From positions 64,647 to 104,836 of the forward strand of contig NZ_LT622355.1 in the NCBI RefSeq assembly GCF_900098925.1: a DNA stretch of 40,190 nucleotides, given 5' to 3'. Source of the DNA: Bacillus massiliglaciei (lineage in GTDB: Bacteria; Bacillota; Bacilli; Bacillales; DSM-1321). The notes beneath the pieces are model-generated. The model searched no databases. It had not been told where the DNA came from and worked only from the letters and a program-made list of their open reading frames with translations. This document shows, one piece after another, positions 8,339 to 16,675 of this stretch. The position numbers and the translations under genes were made by a program. The first letter of the stretch is position 1. Every line of letters starts with the position of its first letter.

Positions 8339-9955
8339 ATGGAAACATCTATCACGGTAGAAGACATATTAAAAAGGAAATATTTCGATCAAGCTGAGGT
8401 TCTAGCGGGGGCTGCTGGCGTCCATCGGTATGTGAAGTGGGTTCATTGTGCGGAAGTTATCCAAATCAGCCATCTTTTGAATGGCCGCGAGCTGATTCTG
8501 ACAACAGGTCTTGGCTGGAAGGACTCCGAGGAGGCATTCCTCTCCTTCTTTGAACAGCTTCTGGCTTCCGAGGCCTCAGGTTTATGCCTCGAAATGGGTA
8601 CCTATACAACGAATATCCCCCAGAAAGTCATAGACCTGGCCAATGAATATGGCTTTCCTATCATCTTGTTTCATCAGGAAGTTCCTTTTGTGGAAATCAC
8701 ACAGGACATCCATTCACTGATTATTAATAAGCAATATCAATTGCTCTCCAACCTAGAAAACTACTCCAGGCAATTAAACAAAAAGCTCCTCGAAATTGAA
8801 CAGTTTGAACCCATTTTAAAGTTGTTAAGCAGCTATTTACATGTTCAAGTCTTCCTCTCTTTCAATGAAACAGATATCGTCAGTATTCCTAAACTTAAAG
8901 ATTGCACCGAGCATTCCATTTTAAAAGACGTCCTTAAGCTTAACGTGGTGAAAGGCTCTCACCATGCAAGACAATGGATTCAGGTACTGGGAGAAGATTA
9001 TGCGGAATTAATGATCTATAGTTCTGAAAGAGTCCTCACTGAATTTGACTATCTGATTATGGATCGAACGGCAACAGCATTGGCTCAGCATTTTTTGCGA
9101 GATTTATATATAGAAGAAAGAAAAATCACCGAAGAAAGCAAGTGGCTGACAGGGTGGACAGAAGGGGAATTTTCAGAAGAGGAAATTATCGAGCGGCTTT
9201 CCTATATGGATCCCTCCATTCGGCTTACTGGAGGAGCTGTGCTTATTTGTAAGCTGCCTCCGGGGGTGCAGAAGACAGCCAAAATGGACGGCCCCTATTT
9301 TAAAATCTTGTTTCGGACCGTCTTTGAACAATATGGATTTCGGGTTTATCCTTTTGCGGTCCAGCACCAAATGGTGTGTATCCTTGGAAATCTGCGTTCT
9401 GCCGGAGATACGAAAGAAAGGATATCGGCCGCTTTAGACCGAATCAAAAAGATGGATATTTCCGGACGGAGCAGGATCAGTAACCTATCTGTGGCTGTTG
9501 GAAAGTATGTCACACGGTTGGCTGATATGGATAAAAGCTATGCCACTGCACGGGAAACGATGCAGCTGAAGCATACGATGAAAGGAGAAAACTTGAGCTG
9601 TTTCTATCAGGATCTCCATATGTACCGCATGCTTTCCATTCTGGATAAACACAGTAATCTAAATGAAATGGTCTATGAGTATCTTGCTCCTGTTATAGAA
9701 CATGATCGTAAATATAATGGGGAATTGATGCCGACCTTAAAGACGTATCTTGCCTGTAATGGCTCCAAACAGGAGACGTCTAAACAGCTATTCATTGTAA
9801 GACAGACGCTGTATCATCGGCTGGAAAAATTAGAACGGCTGCTCGGACCGAATTTTATGGAAGCCAACAGCCGCTTAGCCATAGAATTCATGATCTTCGC
9901 TTATGAATATTTGAACGGCTTTCCACGCAAGGATCATATACAGGCCACATACTAA
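8339..9955 (+). CDS. PucR-family transcriptional regulator
   Basis: This 538-residue regulator is probably for the adjacent pyrimidine/hydantoin operon. Residues 5-125 form a PucR N-terminal domain (VEDILKRKYFDQAEVLAGAAG at the start, ELILTTGLGW near 52). The middle part is a less conserved sensing or dimerisation region. Residues about 465-525 match the C-terminal PucR helix-turn-helix: LMPTLKTYLACNGSKQETSK, then LFIVRQTLYHRLEKLERLLG. Family members (PucR, AdeR, PutR types) activate purine or amino acid catabolic operons in response to a pathway metabolite. Here the gene lies downstream of its presumed target, in the same direction, with its own promoter and an AAAGGTGGTG ribosome binding site. 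Control of preTA-hydA is inferred from position; no PucR box was identified by eye. Confidence 0.9.
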   Translation: METSITVEDILKRKYFDQAEVLAGAAGVHRYVKWVHCAEVIQISHLLNGRELILTTGLGWKDSEEAFLSFFEQLLASEASGLCLEMGTYTTNIPQKVIDLANEYGFPIILFHQEVPFVEITQDIHSLIINKQYQLLSNLENYSRQLNKKLLEIEQFEPILKLLSSYLHVQVFLSFNETDIVSIPKLKDCTEHSILKDVLKLNVVKGSHHARQWIQVLGEDYAELMIYSSERVLTEFDYLIMDRTATALAQHFLRDLYIEERKITEESKWLTGWTEGEFSEEEIIERLSYMDPSIRLTGGAVLICKLPPGVQKTAKMDGPYFKILFRTVFEQYGFRVYPFAVQHQMVCILGNLRSAGDTKERISAALDRIKKMDISGRSRISNLSVAVGKYVTRLADMDKSYATARETMQLKHTMKGENLSCFYQDLHMYRMLSILDKHSNLNEMVYEYLAPVIEHDRKYNGELMPTLKTYLACNGSKQETSKQLFIVRQTLYHRLEKLERLLGPNFMEANSRLAIEFMIFAYEYLNGFPRKDHIQATY

Positions 9956-9958
9956 GCA

Positions 9959-9994
9959 AAACCCCAGGTTTGAATTCATTCAAACCTGGGGTTT
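9959..9994. terminator. Strong hairpin terminator, likely bidirectional
   Basis: A perfect 16-bp stem (AAACCCCAGGTTTGAA and its complement) closes on the loop TTCA. T-rich sequence follows on the plus strand, and several Ts also follow on the minus strand. It separates the pucR-type gene from the convergent YhfH-like genes. Confidence 0.88.
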
Positions 9995-10016
9995 ATTTGT
10001 TTGCCGAACCTTCTGT

Positions 10017-10157
10017 TCAGTATTCATCTCTTTTGGAAAGACAGCGCTCACATTCCATTGAATAAGATTCAGCTTGTTCCTCCATATGCTGTCCGCATTC
10101 GGCACATTGTTTGGCAGGCAGAGTTCTGAAGAATTCCATTGGATTTTTAGTTTGCAT
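10017..10157 (-). CDS. YhfH-like zinc-ribbon microprotein, copy 1
   Basis: This 46-residue protein starts MQTKNPMEFFRTLPAK. It has two CxxC pairs, CAECG near residue 18 and CERC near 36, joined by a glutamate-rich segment (MEEQAESYSME). This resembles the YhfH family of tiny Bacillus zinc-ribbon proteins of unknown function. The ATG at 10157 has a GGAGGAAT ribosome binding site 8 bases upstream and the reading frame ends TGA. The second copy (10241-10378) lies upstream in the same orientation with about 50% visible identity, so this is a tandem duplication. The gap between them contains a 14-bp palindrome. Function is not known; zinc binding is inferred from the cysteine spacing. Confidence 0.85.
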   Translation of the reverse strand: MQTKNPMEFFRTLPAKQCAECGQHMEEQAESYSMECERCLSKRDEY

Positions 10158-10196
10158 ACTTTATTCCTCCTATTAATTAATGAGTTCGTATAGTTA

Positions 10197-10210
10197 ACCG
10201 CTTAAGCGGT
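10197..10210. promoter_or_regulatory. 14-bp perfect palindrome between the YhfH genes
   Basis: ACCGCTTAAGCGGT is a perfect palindrome with no loop, located between the stop of the upstream YhfH copy and the start of the downstream one. It could be an operator or a very small RNA hairpin; no T-run follows. Confidence 0.4.
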
Positions 10211-10240
10211 ACCGGGGCTTTAGTTACTGATCGGGACAGG

Positions 10241-10378
10241 CTATTCCTCCCGCTTTCTGAGGCAGCGGTCACATTCCATTAAATAAGATTCAACTTGCTG
10301 TTCCACCGCTTCGCCGCACTCTGGACAGTGTGTTCCTGGTAAAGTTGACATGCTTTCCATCATTTGATTTGTTTGCAT
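10241..10378 (-). CDS. YhfH-like zinc-ribbon microprotein, copy 2
   Basis: This 45-residue protein starts MQTNQMMESMSTLPG. It has the same two-pair cysteine plan as its neighbour: CPECG near residue 18 and CDRC near 36, separated by AVEQQVESYLME. It ends RKREE before TAG. The ATG at 10378 is preceded by an AAAGGAGGAGC ribosome binding site and a candidate promoter at 10428-10455. The two copies share LP at about residues 13-14, ESY between the cysteine pairs and the CxRCL C-terminal pair, but they differ in charge, so they have diverged. No partner gene indicates a function. Confidence 0.84.
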   Translation of the reverse strand: MQTNQMMESMSTLPGTHCPECGEAVEQQVESYLMECDRCLRKREE

Positions 10379-10705
10379 TGTTCGCTCCTCCTTTTTATAG
10401 TACAGATATTTTTTATTACTTGTTGTTATAATACAGTATATACCCCGTTTTCCAAAATGTATAGGTTATTTTCAGAAAAATTTAAAATTTTTCGATTTTT
10501 TTACTCTCTCTCTTCTTGTAATCCTTTTTTAAGTAGAAAAGAGAGCAAATTTTTGCTTCAGGATAGCCGTCTTCCGCGTATGTTCCTCTCCCAGACTCAG
10601 GCTTAGAAACACTTCCCGATTAGAATTGTTAACAGTCAGGTTTAGTACGTGCCGGAAAAGGAAAAGGGCAAGGGAATGAGATCCTATTTAATCGGAGGGA
10701 TGGCC
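10379..10705. other. AT-rich divergent intergenic region
   Basis: This stretch of about 327 bases lies between the YhfH pair (minus) and the lipid kinase (plus). A minus-strand promoter is plausible at 10428-10455. The remainder is AT-rich with pyrimidine tracts (10500-10545), and I see no further gene, hairpin with T-run, or repeat. Confidence 0.5.
10428..10455 (-). promoter_or_regulatory. Candidate promoter of the YhfH pair
   Basis: On the minus strand TTGGAA (10455-10450) and TATTAT (10433-10428) are spaced by 16 bases, about 50 bases upstream of the first YhfH start. Confidence 0.4.
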
Positions 10706-11617
10706 ATGAAGAAAGCGATGCTGATTATAAATCCAACAGCAGGAAAAGATCATGCTCCTGCATTGGGACCGCATGCTGAGAGTGTGCTTCAGCAGCTGTA
10801 TGATCAAGTGATTGTGTGTCAGACAGAAAAGGAAGGGGATGCTGCGGCATTTGCCGGGCGTGCCTGTCAGGAGGCTTTTGATGCTGTGATTGCAATGGGA
10901 GGAGACGGGACGGTAAATGAGGCAGTGAACGGTCTTGCGGAATATCGCAGGCGGCCATCCTTCGGCGTGATCCCTCTTGGGACGGTGAATGACTTTGCAC
11001 GTGCCCTTGGCATTCCGCTCGACCCCCTAGAGGCCATTGGCATTTTGCAACAGCAGTTTGTGAAAAGCTCCGATCTTGGCAAAATCAATGATCGATTTTT
11101 CATGAATGTCCTGGCTGTGGGAGAGATTGCTGAAGCTGCCTATAAAGTCAGTACTGAACAAAAATCGAGATTCGGCCCGCTTGCTTATCTATTTGAAGGC
11201 ACAAAAACGCTGATTCATAAAACGCCTTTTCCTCTGATGGTGGAGCACGATCAAGGAAGATGGATTGGGCAAAGTTACCTTCTGATTGCGGCGATGACGA
11301 ATTCTGTAGGCGGGTTTGAGAAAATGGCACCGGAAGCAAAGGTGAATGACGGTACATTACACGTCTTCATTATCAAAGATTTGTCTGTACCTCTTGTGAT
11401 GCAAATTCTGTTCAAATTGGTCAGGGGAGAATTGAAGGAACATGACGCCGTCGAATATATCAAAACTTCCTTCCTGAATGTTCAGTCTGAAAAGGAGTCT
11501 GCTGTCAATATTGATGGAGATGAAGGCGTGCCGCTTCCATTCAGAGCGCAAGTAATGCCCGGACATTTGGATGTATTTGTCTCAAAGGGAAGAGAAGACC
11601 CGCTCACAGAAGCGTGA
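10706..11617 (+). CDS. YegS/BmrU-family lipid (diacylglycerol) kinase
   Basis: This 303-residue cytosolic kinase of the diacylglycerol kinase catalytic family phosphorylates diacylglycerol or a related lipid. The phosphate-binding IINPTAGK motif is near residue 7 and the nucleotide motif GGDGTVNEAVNGL near 66. PLGTVNDFARALGIP follows near 90, and a FEKMAPEAKVNDGTLHVF substrate-domain segment lies near 200. The reading frame opens at a GTG at 10649, but GGAGGG at 10694-10699 positions ribosomes on ATG 10706, which matches the usual N-terminus of the family. B. subtilis BmrU (next to the Bmr drug pump) and DgkB are relatives. No pump is adjacent here, so the specific role stays open. Confidence 0.88.
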   Translation: MKKAMLIINPTAGKDHAPALGPHAESVLQQLYDQVIVCQTEKEGDAAAFAGRACQEAFDAVIAMGGDGTVNEAVNGLAEYRRRPSFGVIPLGTVNDFARALGIPLDPLEAIGILQQQFVKSSDLGKINDRFFMNVLAVGEIAEAAYKVSTEQKSRFGPLAYLFEGTKTLIHKTPFPLMVEHDQGRWIGQSYLLIAAMTNSVGGFEKMAPEAKVNDGTLHVFIIKDLSVPLVMQILFKLVRGELKEHDAVEYIKTSFLNVQSEKESAVNIDGDEGVPLPFRAQVMPGHLDVFVSKGREDPLTEA

Positions 11618-11629
11618 ACAGAGTGAAGC

Positions 11630-11661
11630 AGACAGGAAGGAGCACCGCCTGTCTTTTTTTT
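11630..11661 (+). terminator. Terminator after the lipid kinase
   Basis: AGACAGG pairs with CCTGTCT, followed by a run of eight Ts. Confidence 0.85.
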
Positions 11662-11730
11662 GCTGGATGCAGGTACTGGCGGCCGTTTTAGGGAATACAG
11701 TAGGAAACACAAAAGAAGGAGAAGAAGGCT

Positions 11731-12240
11731 ATGAATCAACACGATGCTAAAACGGAAACGATTCTGATTACGGAATATCAAGAGCAGTACCTCCATGCCC
11801 TACATACCTTTTATTTACCCGAGGAACAGAAACGCTTTACCGCATTGCCTGAGGAGTCCCTGGAGCTCGCAAAAAGGGAGAAGGGGCGGAGACCTTTCGT
11901 CATCTTAGCAGGCAGCCAGCCTGTCGGATTTTTTGTCCTCCACGACGGAGTGGAAATTCGCCCCTATACAGCAAATCCGGATGCAATCCTTCTGAGGGGA
12001 TTCTTGATTGATTACCAGCAGCAAGGAAGAAAATATGCCGGAAGGACAATGGACTTGCTTTCAGAAGTGGCTAAGAAACATTATCCGGACAAAGAAGCGA
12101 TTGTCTTGGCCGTTAATGAAAAGAACGAAGCGGCCAGAAGGCTGTATGAAAGAGCGGGCTTTGTTTATACTGGAAAGAAAAAGCACGGAAGAAGCGGCTG
12201 GATGGATATAATGGAATTGCGTTTATCCAGTGAGGACTGA
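11731..12240 (+). CDS. GNAT-family N-acetyltransferase
   Basis: This 169-residue member of the acetyl-CoA-dependent GNAT superfamily has its acetyl-CoA loop as QQQGRKYAGRTMDLL near residue 95 (the Q/RxxGxG/A motif in variant form), with the hydrophobic strand AILLRGFLI before it. NEKNEAARRLYERAGF near 130 is motif B, which is typical of RimI-like enzymes. The substrate cannot be predicted. An AGAAGGAGAAGAAGG ribosome binding site precedes the ATG. The gene is flanked by terminators or promoters on both sides and looks monocistronic. Confidence 0.87.
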   Translation: MNQHDAKTETILITEYQEQYLHALHTFYLPEEQKRFTALPEESLELAKREKGRRPFVILAGSQPVGFFVLHDGVEIRPYTANPDAILLRGFLIDYQQQGRKYAGRTMDLLSEVAKKHYPDKEAIVLAVNEKNEAARRLYERAGFVYTGKKKHGRSGWMDIMELRLSSED

Positions 12241-12255
12241 AAATATGAACACCTG

Positions 12256-12283
12256 TTGACAGCGTTGCGTTGTTTTTTAAAAT
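12256..12283 (+). promoter_or_regulatory. Sigma-A promoter of hemY
   Basis: A perfect TTGACA (12256-12261) and TAAAAT (12278-12283) are separated by 16 bases, about 60 bases upstream of the hemY start. Confidence 0.78.
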
Positions 12284-12344
12284 AAAGACCGCCTGTGTTA
12301 CACTTTAATCATGAATGAGGAAAAGAAAACAGAGGTGTACTAAT

Positions 12345-13733
12345 GTGAAAACAGTGGCAGTGATTGGCGGGGGCATAACAGGCTTGACGGCCATGTATTA
12401 TTTACAAAAAGCAGTGAAGGCGGACGGCCTGGACGTCCGTTTAGTTTTAGTAGAGCAGAATGAGCAGCTCGGCGGGAAAATTAAAACAATTCATGAAGAT
12501 CCGTTTATCATTGAAGGCGGCGCAGATTCTATCGTTTCCAGGAAGGCAAATGTCGCTCCATTTCTTAAAGAAATCGGTCTTTCAGATGAGGCCGTCTATA
12601 ACACGACCGGTAAGTCTTATATTCATGCGGATGGACAGCTGAAACCAATTCCGTCAGAAGCTCTTTTCGGCATTCCGCTCTCGATTCAATCGCTTGCTGA
12701 AAGTGAACTGGTGTCTGCGGAAGGAAAGGTAGAAGCGCTGAAAGATCTGTATACGCCTAACACATCTTTTACAAAGGATGATTCGATCGGCCGTTTTCTT
12801 GAGGCTTTCCTTGGAAGAGAACTGGTTGAAAAGCAAATCGCCCCTGTTCTGTCCGGTGTGTATTCCGGAAACCTGTATGATTTGACGATTGCGTCTACCC
12901 TGCCATATTTGCTTGATTATAAAAATGAATATGGCAGCATTCTCCGCGGCTTGCATGCAAACAAAGAGAAATATCTGAGCAAAGGAGATAAGAAGTTTCT
13001 CTCGTTTCAAACAGGCTTGGGCCGGATCATTGACCGGCTGGAGGAGCTTTTGGAAGATGTGGAAATCATTAAAGGAGCCAAAGCCCAAAGTCTGGAAAAA
13101 ACGGAGGAAGGCTATGAACTGATGCTGATGGGGTATCCGGCTGTAAAGGCCGATTTCGTCATACTTAGCACGCCGCATCAAACAGCGCAGCAGCTGCTGG
13201 AGGATGAAGCGCTTCAGGAGGATTTCAGCCAGCTGAAGAATAGCTCGCTGATTAGCATTTACCTTGGGTTCGACATTTCAGATGAAGAGCTGCCTGCTGA
13301 CGGAACCGGCTTTATTAAAGCGGGCAGCAGCAGCCTGCTGTGCAATGCCTGTACATGGACAAGCCGGAAGTGGGAGCATACGTCCAGGCAAAACCGCCTG
13401 CTTGTGAGACTTTTTTATAAAAGTACACTGGAGTCGTATGACTCCCTGCAGAAGATGTCTGAAGAGGAACTGACAAAGACCGCTCTTATGGATATCGAAA
13501 AGAGTCTGGGGATTCAGGCTGAGCCTGTGGTGAGCGAAGTAACTAAATGGCATGAGAATATGCCGAATTATCACATTGCCCATCATCAGCTGGTGAAGGC
13601 GCTCGAGGAGAAATTGGGTGCATCCTATCCAGGGGTCCTGCTGGCAGGAGCTTCCTATTACGGAGTAGGCATTCCGGACTGCATCGCCAATGGAGAGAAG
13701 ACGGCCAAGCAGATCATGGAGAAATTAGGATAA
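12345..13733 (+). CDS. hemY: Coproporphyrinogen III / protoporphyrinogen oxidase
   Basis: This FAD-dependent oxidase of haem synthesis (HemY, also named CgoX in Gram-positives) oxidises coproporphyrinogen III to coproporphyrin III in the coproporphyrin-dependent route. The N-terminus has the dinucleotide motif VIGGGITGLTAMYYL and an acidic LVEQNEQLGGKI. GGADSI near residue 60 and the C-terminal LAGASYYGVGIPDCIANGEK are family hallmarks. The length of 462 residues agrees with B. subtilis HemY (about 470). A frame opens at ATG 12315, but the AGAGGTG ribosome binding site at 12331-12337 selects GTG 12345, directly before the Rossmann strand. The gene stands alone with its own promoter rather than in a hemEHY cluster. 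Confidence 0.93.
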   Translation: MKTVAVIGGGITGLTAMYYLQKAVKADGLDVRLVLVEQNEQLGGKIKTIHEDPFIIEGGADSIVSRKANVAPFLKEIGLSDEAVYNTTGKSYIHADGQLKPIPSEALFGIPLSIQSLAESELVSAEGKVEALKDLYTPNTSFTKDDSIGRFLEAFLGRELVEKQIAPVLSGVYSGNLYDLTIASTLPYLLDYKNEYGSILRGLHANKEKYLSKGDKKFLSFQTGLGRIIDRLEELLEDVEIIKGAKAQSLEKTEEGYELMLMGYPAVKADFVILSTPHQTAQQLLEDEALQEDFSQLKNSSLISIYLGFDISDEELPADGTGFIKAGSSSLLCNACTWTSRKWEHTSRQNRLLVRLFYKSTLESYDSLQKMSEEELTKTALMDIEKSLGIQAEPVVSEVTKWHENMPNYHIAHHQLVKALEEKLGASYPGVLLAGASYYGVGIPDCIANGEKTAKQIMEKLG

Positions 13734-13763
13734 AAAGAAGGACGCCTTTTACGGCGTCCTTCT
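13732..13763 (-). terminator. Terminator between hemY and the nitroreductase
   Basis: An 11-bp perfect stem (AGAAGGACGCC / GGCGTCCTTCT) is followed by a T-run only on the minus strand. It therefore primarily ends the minus-strand nitroreductase transcript and may also stop hemY transcription. Confidence 0.82.
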
Positions 13764-13774
13764 GTGTGTAAGGC

Positions 13775-14401
13775 TTAGATGAAAGTTGTAATATCGGAAA
13801 GAGGCAGCCTTGTCGTTTTGTATGAAGGGGATGCTGCTTTCCCAAGAGCAATCAGGACGAACGGTGTCTGGTTCTCCGGCAATTCGAAGCGTTCTGTGAA
13901 CTTGGCTTTATCGAATCCGCCCATCGTAACCGTATCATAGCCTCTGGCTTTGGCAATCAGCATCAGCTGCATGGATATAAGGCCGGCGTCAAAGGCGGCG
14001 ACACTTTTCAATTCCGCGCGGGGGGCTTTTGGATAGACGTTGCTGATATTGCCGACAATCTGATTTTTGGTGGCTTCATCCATAAACCCTGCTTCTACAT
14101 TCATGCCGTAAATCTTTTCTGCATCCTTATACATTTCCAGATTTCCGATTACCGCGATAATGGCTGATGCCGTTTCGACCTGTTCTTGGTTATTGGCAAT
14201 GGCACGCAGCTCTTTTTTAACTTCCTGATCTTCAATGACAAGGAATCTCCAGGGCTGCAGGTTGCTGGAAGAAGGAGCGGTGGCTGCTTCGGTGAGTATT
14301 TCCTCTATTTCACTTCTTTGGATTTTGAATTCTGGGTCATATTTGCGTACCGAATGACGGTTATGCATGACTGCTGATAAGCTTTTTGCTTGGTCTTCCA
14401 T
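13775..14401 (-). CDS. Nitroreductase-family FMN oxidoreductase
   Basis: This 208-residue FMN-dependent NAD(P)H oxidoreductase belongs to the YdgI/YodC-like group. RHSVRKYDPEF near residue 14 supplies the FMN phosphate contact. TAAPSSSNLQPWRFLVI-type sequence near residue 40 is the conserved FMN-binding segment, and YDTVTMGGFD near 155 and LIALGKAASP near 185 complete the site. The length agrees with B. subtilis YdgI. Physiological substrates of this group (quinones, nitro compounds or maleic-hydrazide-like chemicals) cannot be predicted. It is read away from potABCD; the AGGAGGAAAT ribosome binding site is strong. Confidence 0.9.
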   Translation of the reverse strand: MEDQAKSLSAVMHNRHSVRKYDPEFKIQRSEIEEILTEAATAPSSSNLQPWRFLVIEDQEVKKELRAIANNQEQVETASAIIAVIGNLEMYKDAEKIYGMNVEAGFMDEATKNQIVGNISNVYPKAPRAELKSVAAFDAGLISMQLMLIAKARGYDTVTMGGFDKAKFTERFELPENQTPFVLIALGKAASPSYKTTRLPLSDITTFI

Positions 14402-14499
14402 TTCATTTCCTCCTCATATCTGTTATGTAGCTTAGTATGAATGATAGCTTACCCCTGCATTCCGGATTCCGTCAAAATTTTTGCCTGACGCAGAGCCTG

Positions 14500-14527
14500 C
14501 TATTTAATCAAACGATTGATTAAATAG
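14500..14527. promoter_or_regulatory. 12-bp perfect inverted repeat, possible operator
   Basis: CTATTTAATCAA and its exact complement TTGATTAAATAG are separated by ACGA. An outer GCCTG / CAGGC pair extends the symmetry (14495-14499 with 14534-14538). There is no T-run, so an operator (for example of a TetR-type regulator) is more likely than a terminator. It lies about 100 bases upstream of the nitroreductase start. Confidence 0.5.
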
Positions 14528-14635
14528 TTCAAACAGGCCCAGAATGCTGGATCGTAAGCCTCTCTGGAAAATGTTCCGGAGAAATTAATGTGAGAAATTT
14601 GTCTGTAAAATCATACAGGATGTTGCAGAAAACGG

Positions 14636-14641
14636 TATAAT
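14636..14641 (+). promoter_or_regulatory. Candidate -10 element of the potABCD promoter
   Basis: TATAAT sits 130 bases upstream of potA. The sequence 16-18 bases further upstream does not resemble TTGACA, so an activator or an alternative start is possible. Confidence 0.35.
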
Positions 14642-14771
14642 AGTGGGTATTCCATTGCACCGTGCATGTAGATAAAAAGCATGAGAAGCTGAAGTCATTG
14701 TGCGGATTATAAAAGCCATCCAAGTATCCTTCCATAGGACGTGCAGAATAAAGAACTAAAAGGAGGTCCCT

Positions 14772-15881
14772 ATGACGAACGAGACCATTATTCGCTTTGA
14801 ACATGTAACAAAACAGTATGACGAAGATCCGCCTGTATTGGATGATGTCAGCTTTGAGATTGAACGGGGCAAGTTTTATACTTTGCTGGGACCGTCTGGA
14901 TGCGGAAAAACGACGATACTCCGCCTGATTGCAGGGTTCACGGAAGCGACATCTGGCGATATTTATTTTAAAGGGGAAAGAATCAACGATGTGCCGGCCA
15001 ACAAGCGCCAGGTTAACACCGTCTTCCAGGATTATGCGCTTTTCCCCCATTTGAATGTCTTTGAAAATGTAGCGTTTGGCCTGCGAATCAAGAAAATGAA
15101 AAATGCAGAAGTAGAGGCGAAGGTGAAGGAAGCGTTAAGCTTTGTCAATCTGACCGGCTATGAGACACGGGAAATTAAGGAGATGTCTGGAGGACAGCGG
15201 CAGCGTGTCGCGATCGCCAGGGCGATTGTGAATGAGCCGGAAGTGATCCTGCTCGATGAACCGCTGTCTGCTCTAGATCTTAAGCTTCGGACTGAAATGC
15301 AGTATGAGCTTCGGGAATTGCAGCAGCGTCTCGGCATCACGTTCATTTTCGTCACACATGACCAGGAAGAGGCCCTGGCCATGTCGGATGAAATCTTTGT
15401 CCTGAATGCCGGAAGCATTGAACAGAGCGGAACGCCGATTGACATATATGATGAGCCGATTAACCGTTTTGTAGCGGATTTCATCGGGGAATCCAACATT
15501 GTTGAGGGCAGAATGATTGAGGATTATAAGGTGGAATTCCTCGGACGAGAGTATGAGTGCGTGGATCAGGGGCTGAATCCGAATGAATCAGTCGAGATTG
15601 TCATTCGCCCGGAAGACTTGGAAATTACGGCGGTAGACCGGGGCAAGCTTCATTTGAAAGTTGATTCTCAGCTGTTCCGCGGGGTTCATTATGAAATCAG
15701 CGGGTATGACAGCGATGGGAATGAGTGGCTCGTCCATTCGACGAAAAAGGCGACAGTCGGTGAAGAAATCGGGCTTTACTTTGACCCGGAGGCCATCCAC
15801 GTTATGCGTCTTGGTGAAACGGAAGAGGAATTTGACCGCCGCTTAGAGTCCTACCATGACGGTGAAAATGATGAAGAATAA
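14772..15881 (+). CDS. potA: Spermidine/putrescine ABC transporter ATP-binding protein
   Basis: This 369-residue ATPase energises polyamine import through PotBC. It carries Walker [10 protein letters not shown] (near residue 39), Q-loop [14 protein letters not shown], signature [14 protein letters not shown] near 137, Walker [13 protein letters not shown] and the switch histidine in [16 protein letters not shown]-terminal regulatory TOBE-like domain spans about 260-350. It is the first gene of potABCD and has a perfect AGGAGGT ribosome binding site. Its end overlaps the start of potB, which indicates translational coupling. Confidence 0.95.
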   Translation: MTNETIIRFEHVTKQYDEDPPVLDDVSFEIERGKFYTLLGPSGCGKTTILRLIAGFTEATSGDIYFKGERINDVPANKRQVNTVFQDYALFPHLNVFENVAFGLRIKKMKNAEVEAKVKEALSFVNLTGYETREIKEMSGGQRQRVAIARAIVNEPEVILLDEPLSALDLKLRTEMQYELRELQQRLGITFIFVTHDQEEALAMSDEIFVLNAGSIEQSGTPIDIYDEPINRFVADFIGESNIVEGRMIEDYKVEFLGREYECVDQGLNPNESVEIVIRPEDLEITAVDRGKLHLKVDSQLFRGVHYEISGYDSDGNEWLVHSTKKATVGEEIGLYFDPEAIHVMRLGETEEEFDRRLESYHDGENDEE

Positions 15882-16674
15882 GCTGACCCGCAATCTGTAT
15901 TTCCTGCCGTACGGTTTATGGATCGTCCTTTTTGTTGTTGCACCGCTTTTGCTAATTCTGTATTATTCATTTTTTGATATTGAAGGCAATGCATCACTCG
16001 TTAATTACCGGAAATTCTTCACACCGGTTTATTTGATGATGACACTGAGCTCCTTCTGGTATGCATTCCTGATTACAGCGATTTCCTTGCTTATTGCCTA
16101 TCCAACGGCCTATTTGCTGACGAAAACAAGGCATAAGCAGTTATGGCTTCTTTTGATCATCGTTCCTTCCTGGATCAATCTGCTGCTGAAGGCATATGCG
16201 TTCCTTGGCATCTTTGGAACATACGGGATGGCCAACAGCTTTTTGGAAGTGATCGGGGTCGGCGCCCGGCAGCTGCTGTTTACGGATTTCAGTTTTGTTT
16301 TTGTGTCGGTTTATATTTTCATCCCATTTATGATCTTGCCGATCTTTAATGCGCTGGATGAATTAAATCCAACGCTGCTCGATGCGGCAAGCGATCTGGG
16401 GGCGTCCCGCTGGACAACATTCCGCCGGGTCATCTTTCCGCTGACATTGGACGGGGTGAAAGCCGGCTGCCAGGTTGTTTTTATTCCGGCACTGTCCTTA
16501 TTCATGCTGACAAGGCTGATTGCGGGAAACCGGGTGATTACATTGGGAACGGCCATTGAACAGAATTTCCTTGTTACCCAGGATTGGGGCATGGGTTCCA
16601 CCATTGCTGTGTTCCTGGTCATTATTATGTTTGTCATTATGCTCTTAACGGGCAGCAGAAAGAGGGGTGTGTAG
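15871..16674 (+). CDS. potB: Spermidine/putrescine ABC transporter permease PotB
   Basis: This inner-membrane permease of about 267 residues has six hydrophobic segments. The binding-protein-dependent transport EAA loop is [26 protein letters not shown] (residues about 165-186), which docks to PotA. A frame opens at 15856, but the GGTG at 15860-15863 suits ATG 15871 (or 15868) better. The gene overlaps the end of potA by 11 bases. Confidence 0.93.
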   Translation: MKNKLTRNLYFLPYGLWIVLFVVAPLLLILYYSFFDIEGNASLVNYRKFFTPVYLMMTLSSFWYAFLITAISLLIAYPTAYLLTKTRHKQLWLLLIIVPSWINLLLKAYAFLGIFGTYGMANSFLEVIGVGARQLLFTDFSFVFVSVYIFIPFMILPIFNALDELNPTLLDAASDLGASRWTTFRRVIFPLTLDGVKAGCQVVFIPALSLFMLTRLIAGNRVITLGTAIEQNFLVTQDWGMGSTIAVFLVIIMFVIMLLTGSRKRGV

Positions 16675-16675
16675 G

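Larger units (their letters stand above)
14402..14771. other. Divergent region between the nitroreductase and potA
   Basis: This 370-bp stretch has no gene. It carries a long perfect inverted repeat at 14500-14527 and a TATAAT at 14636-14641 that may be the pot operon -10 element, though no good -35 was found. Confidence 0.5.

Noticed and set aside
10364..10606. 80-residue plus-strand frame upstream of the lipid kinase
   Set aside because: It has no ribosome binding site, low-complexity and cysteine-rich translation, and lies over the promoter region of the YhfH pair.
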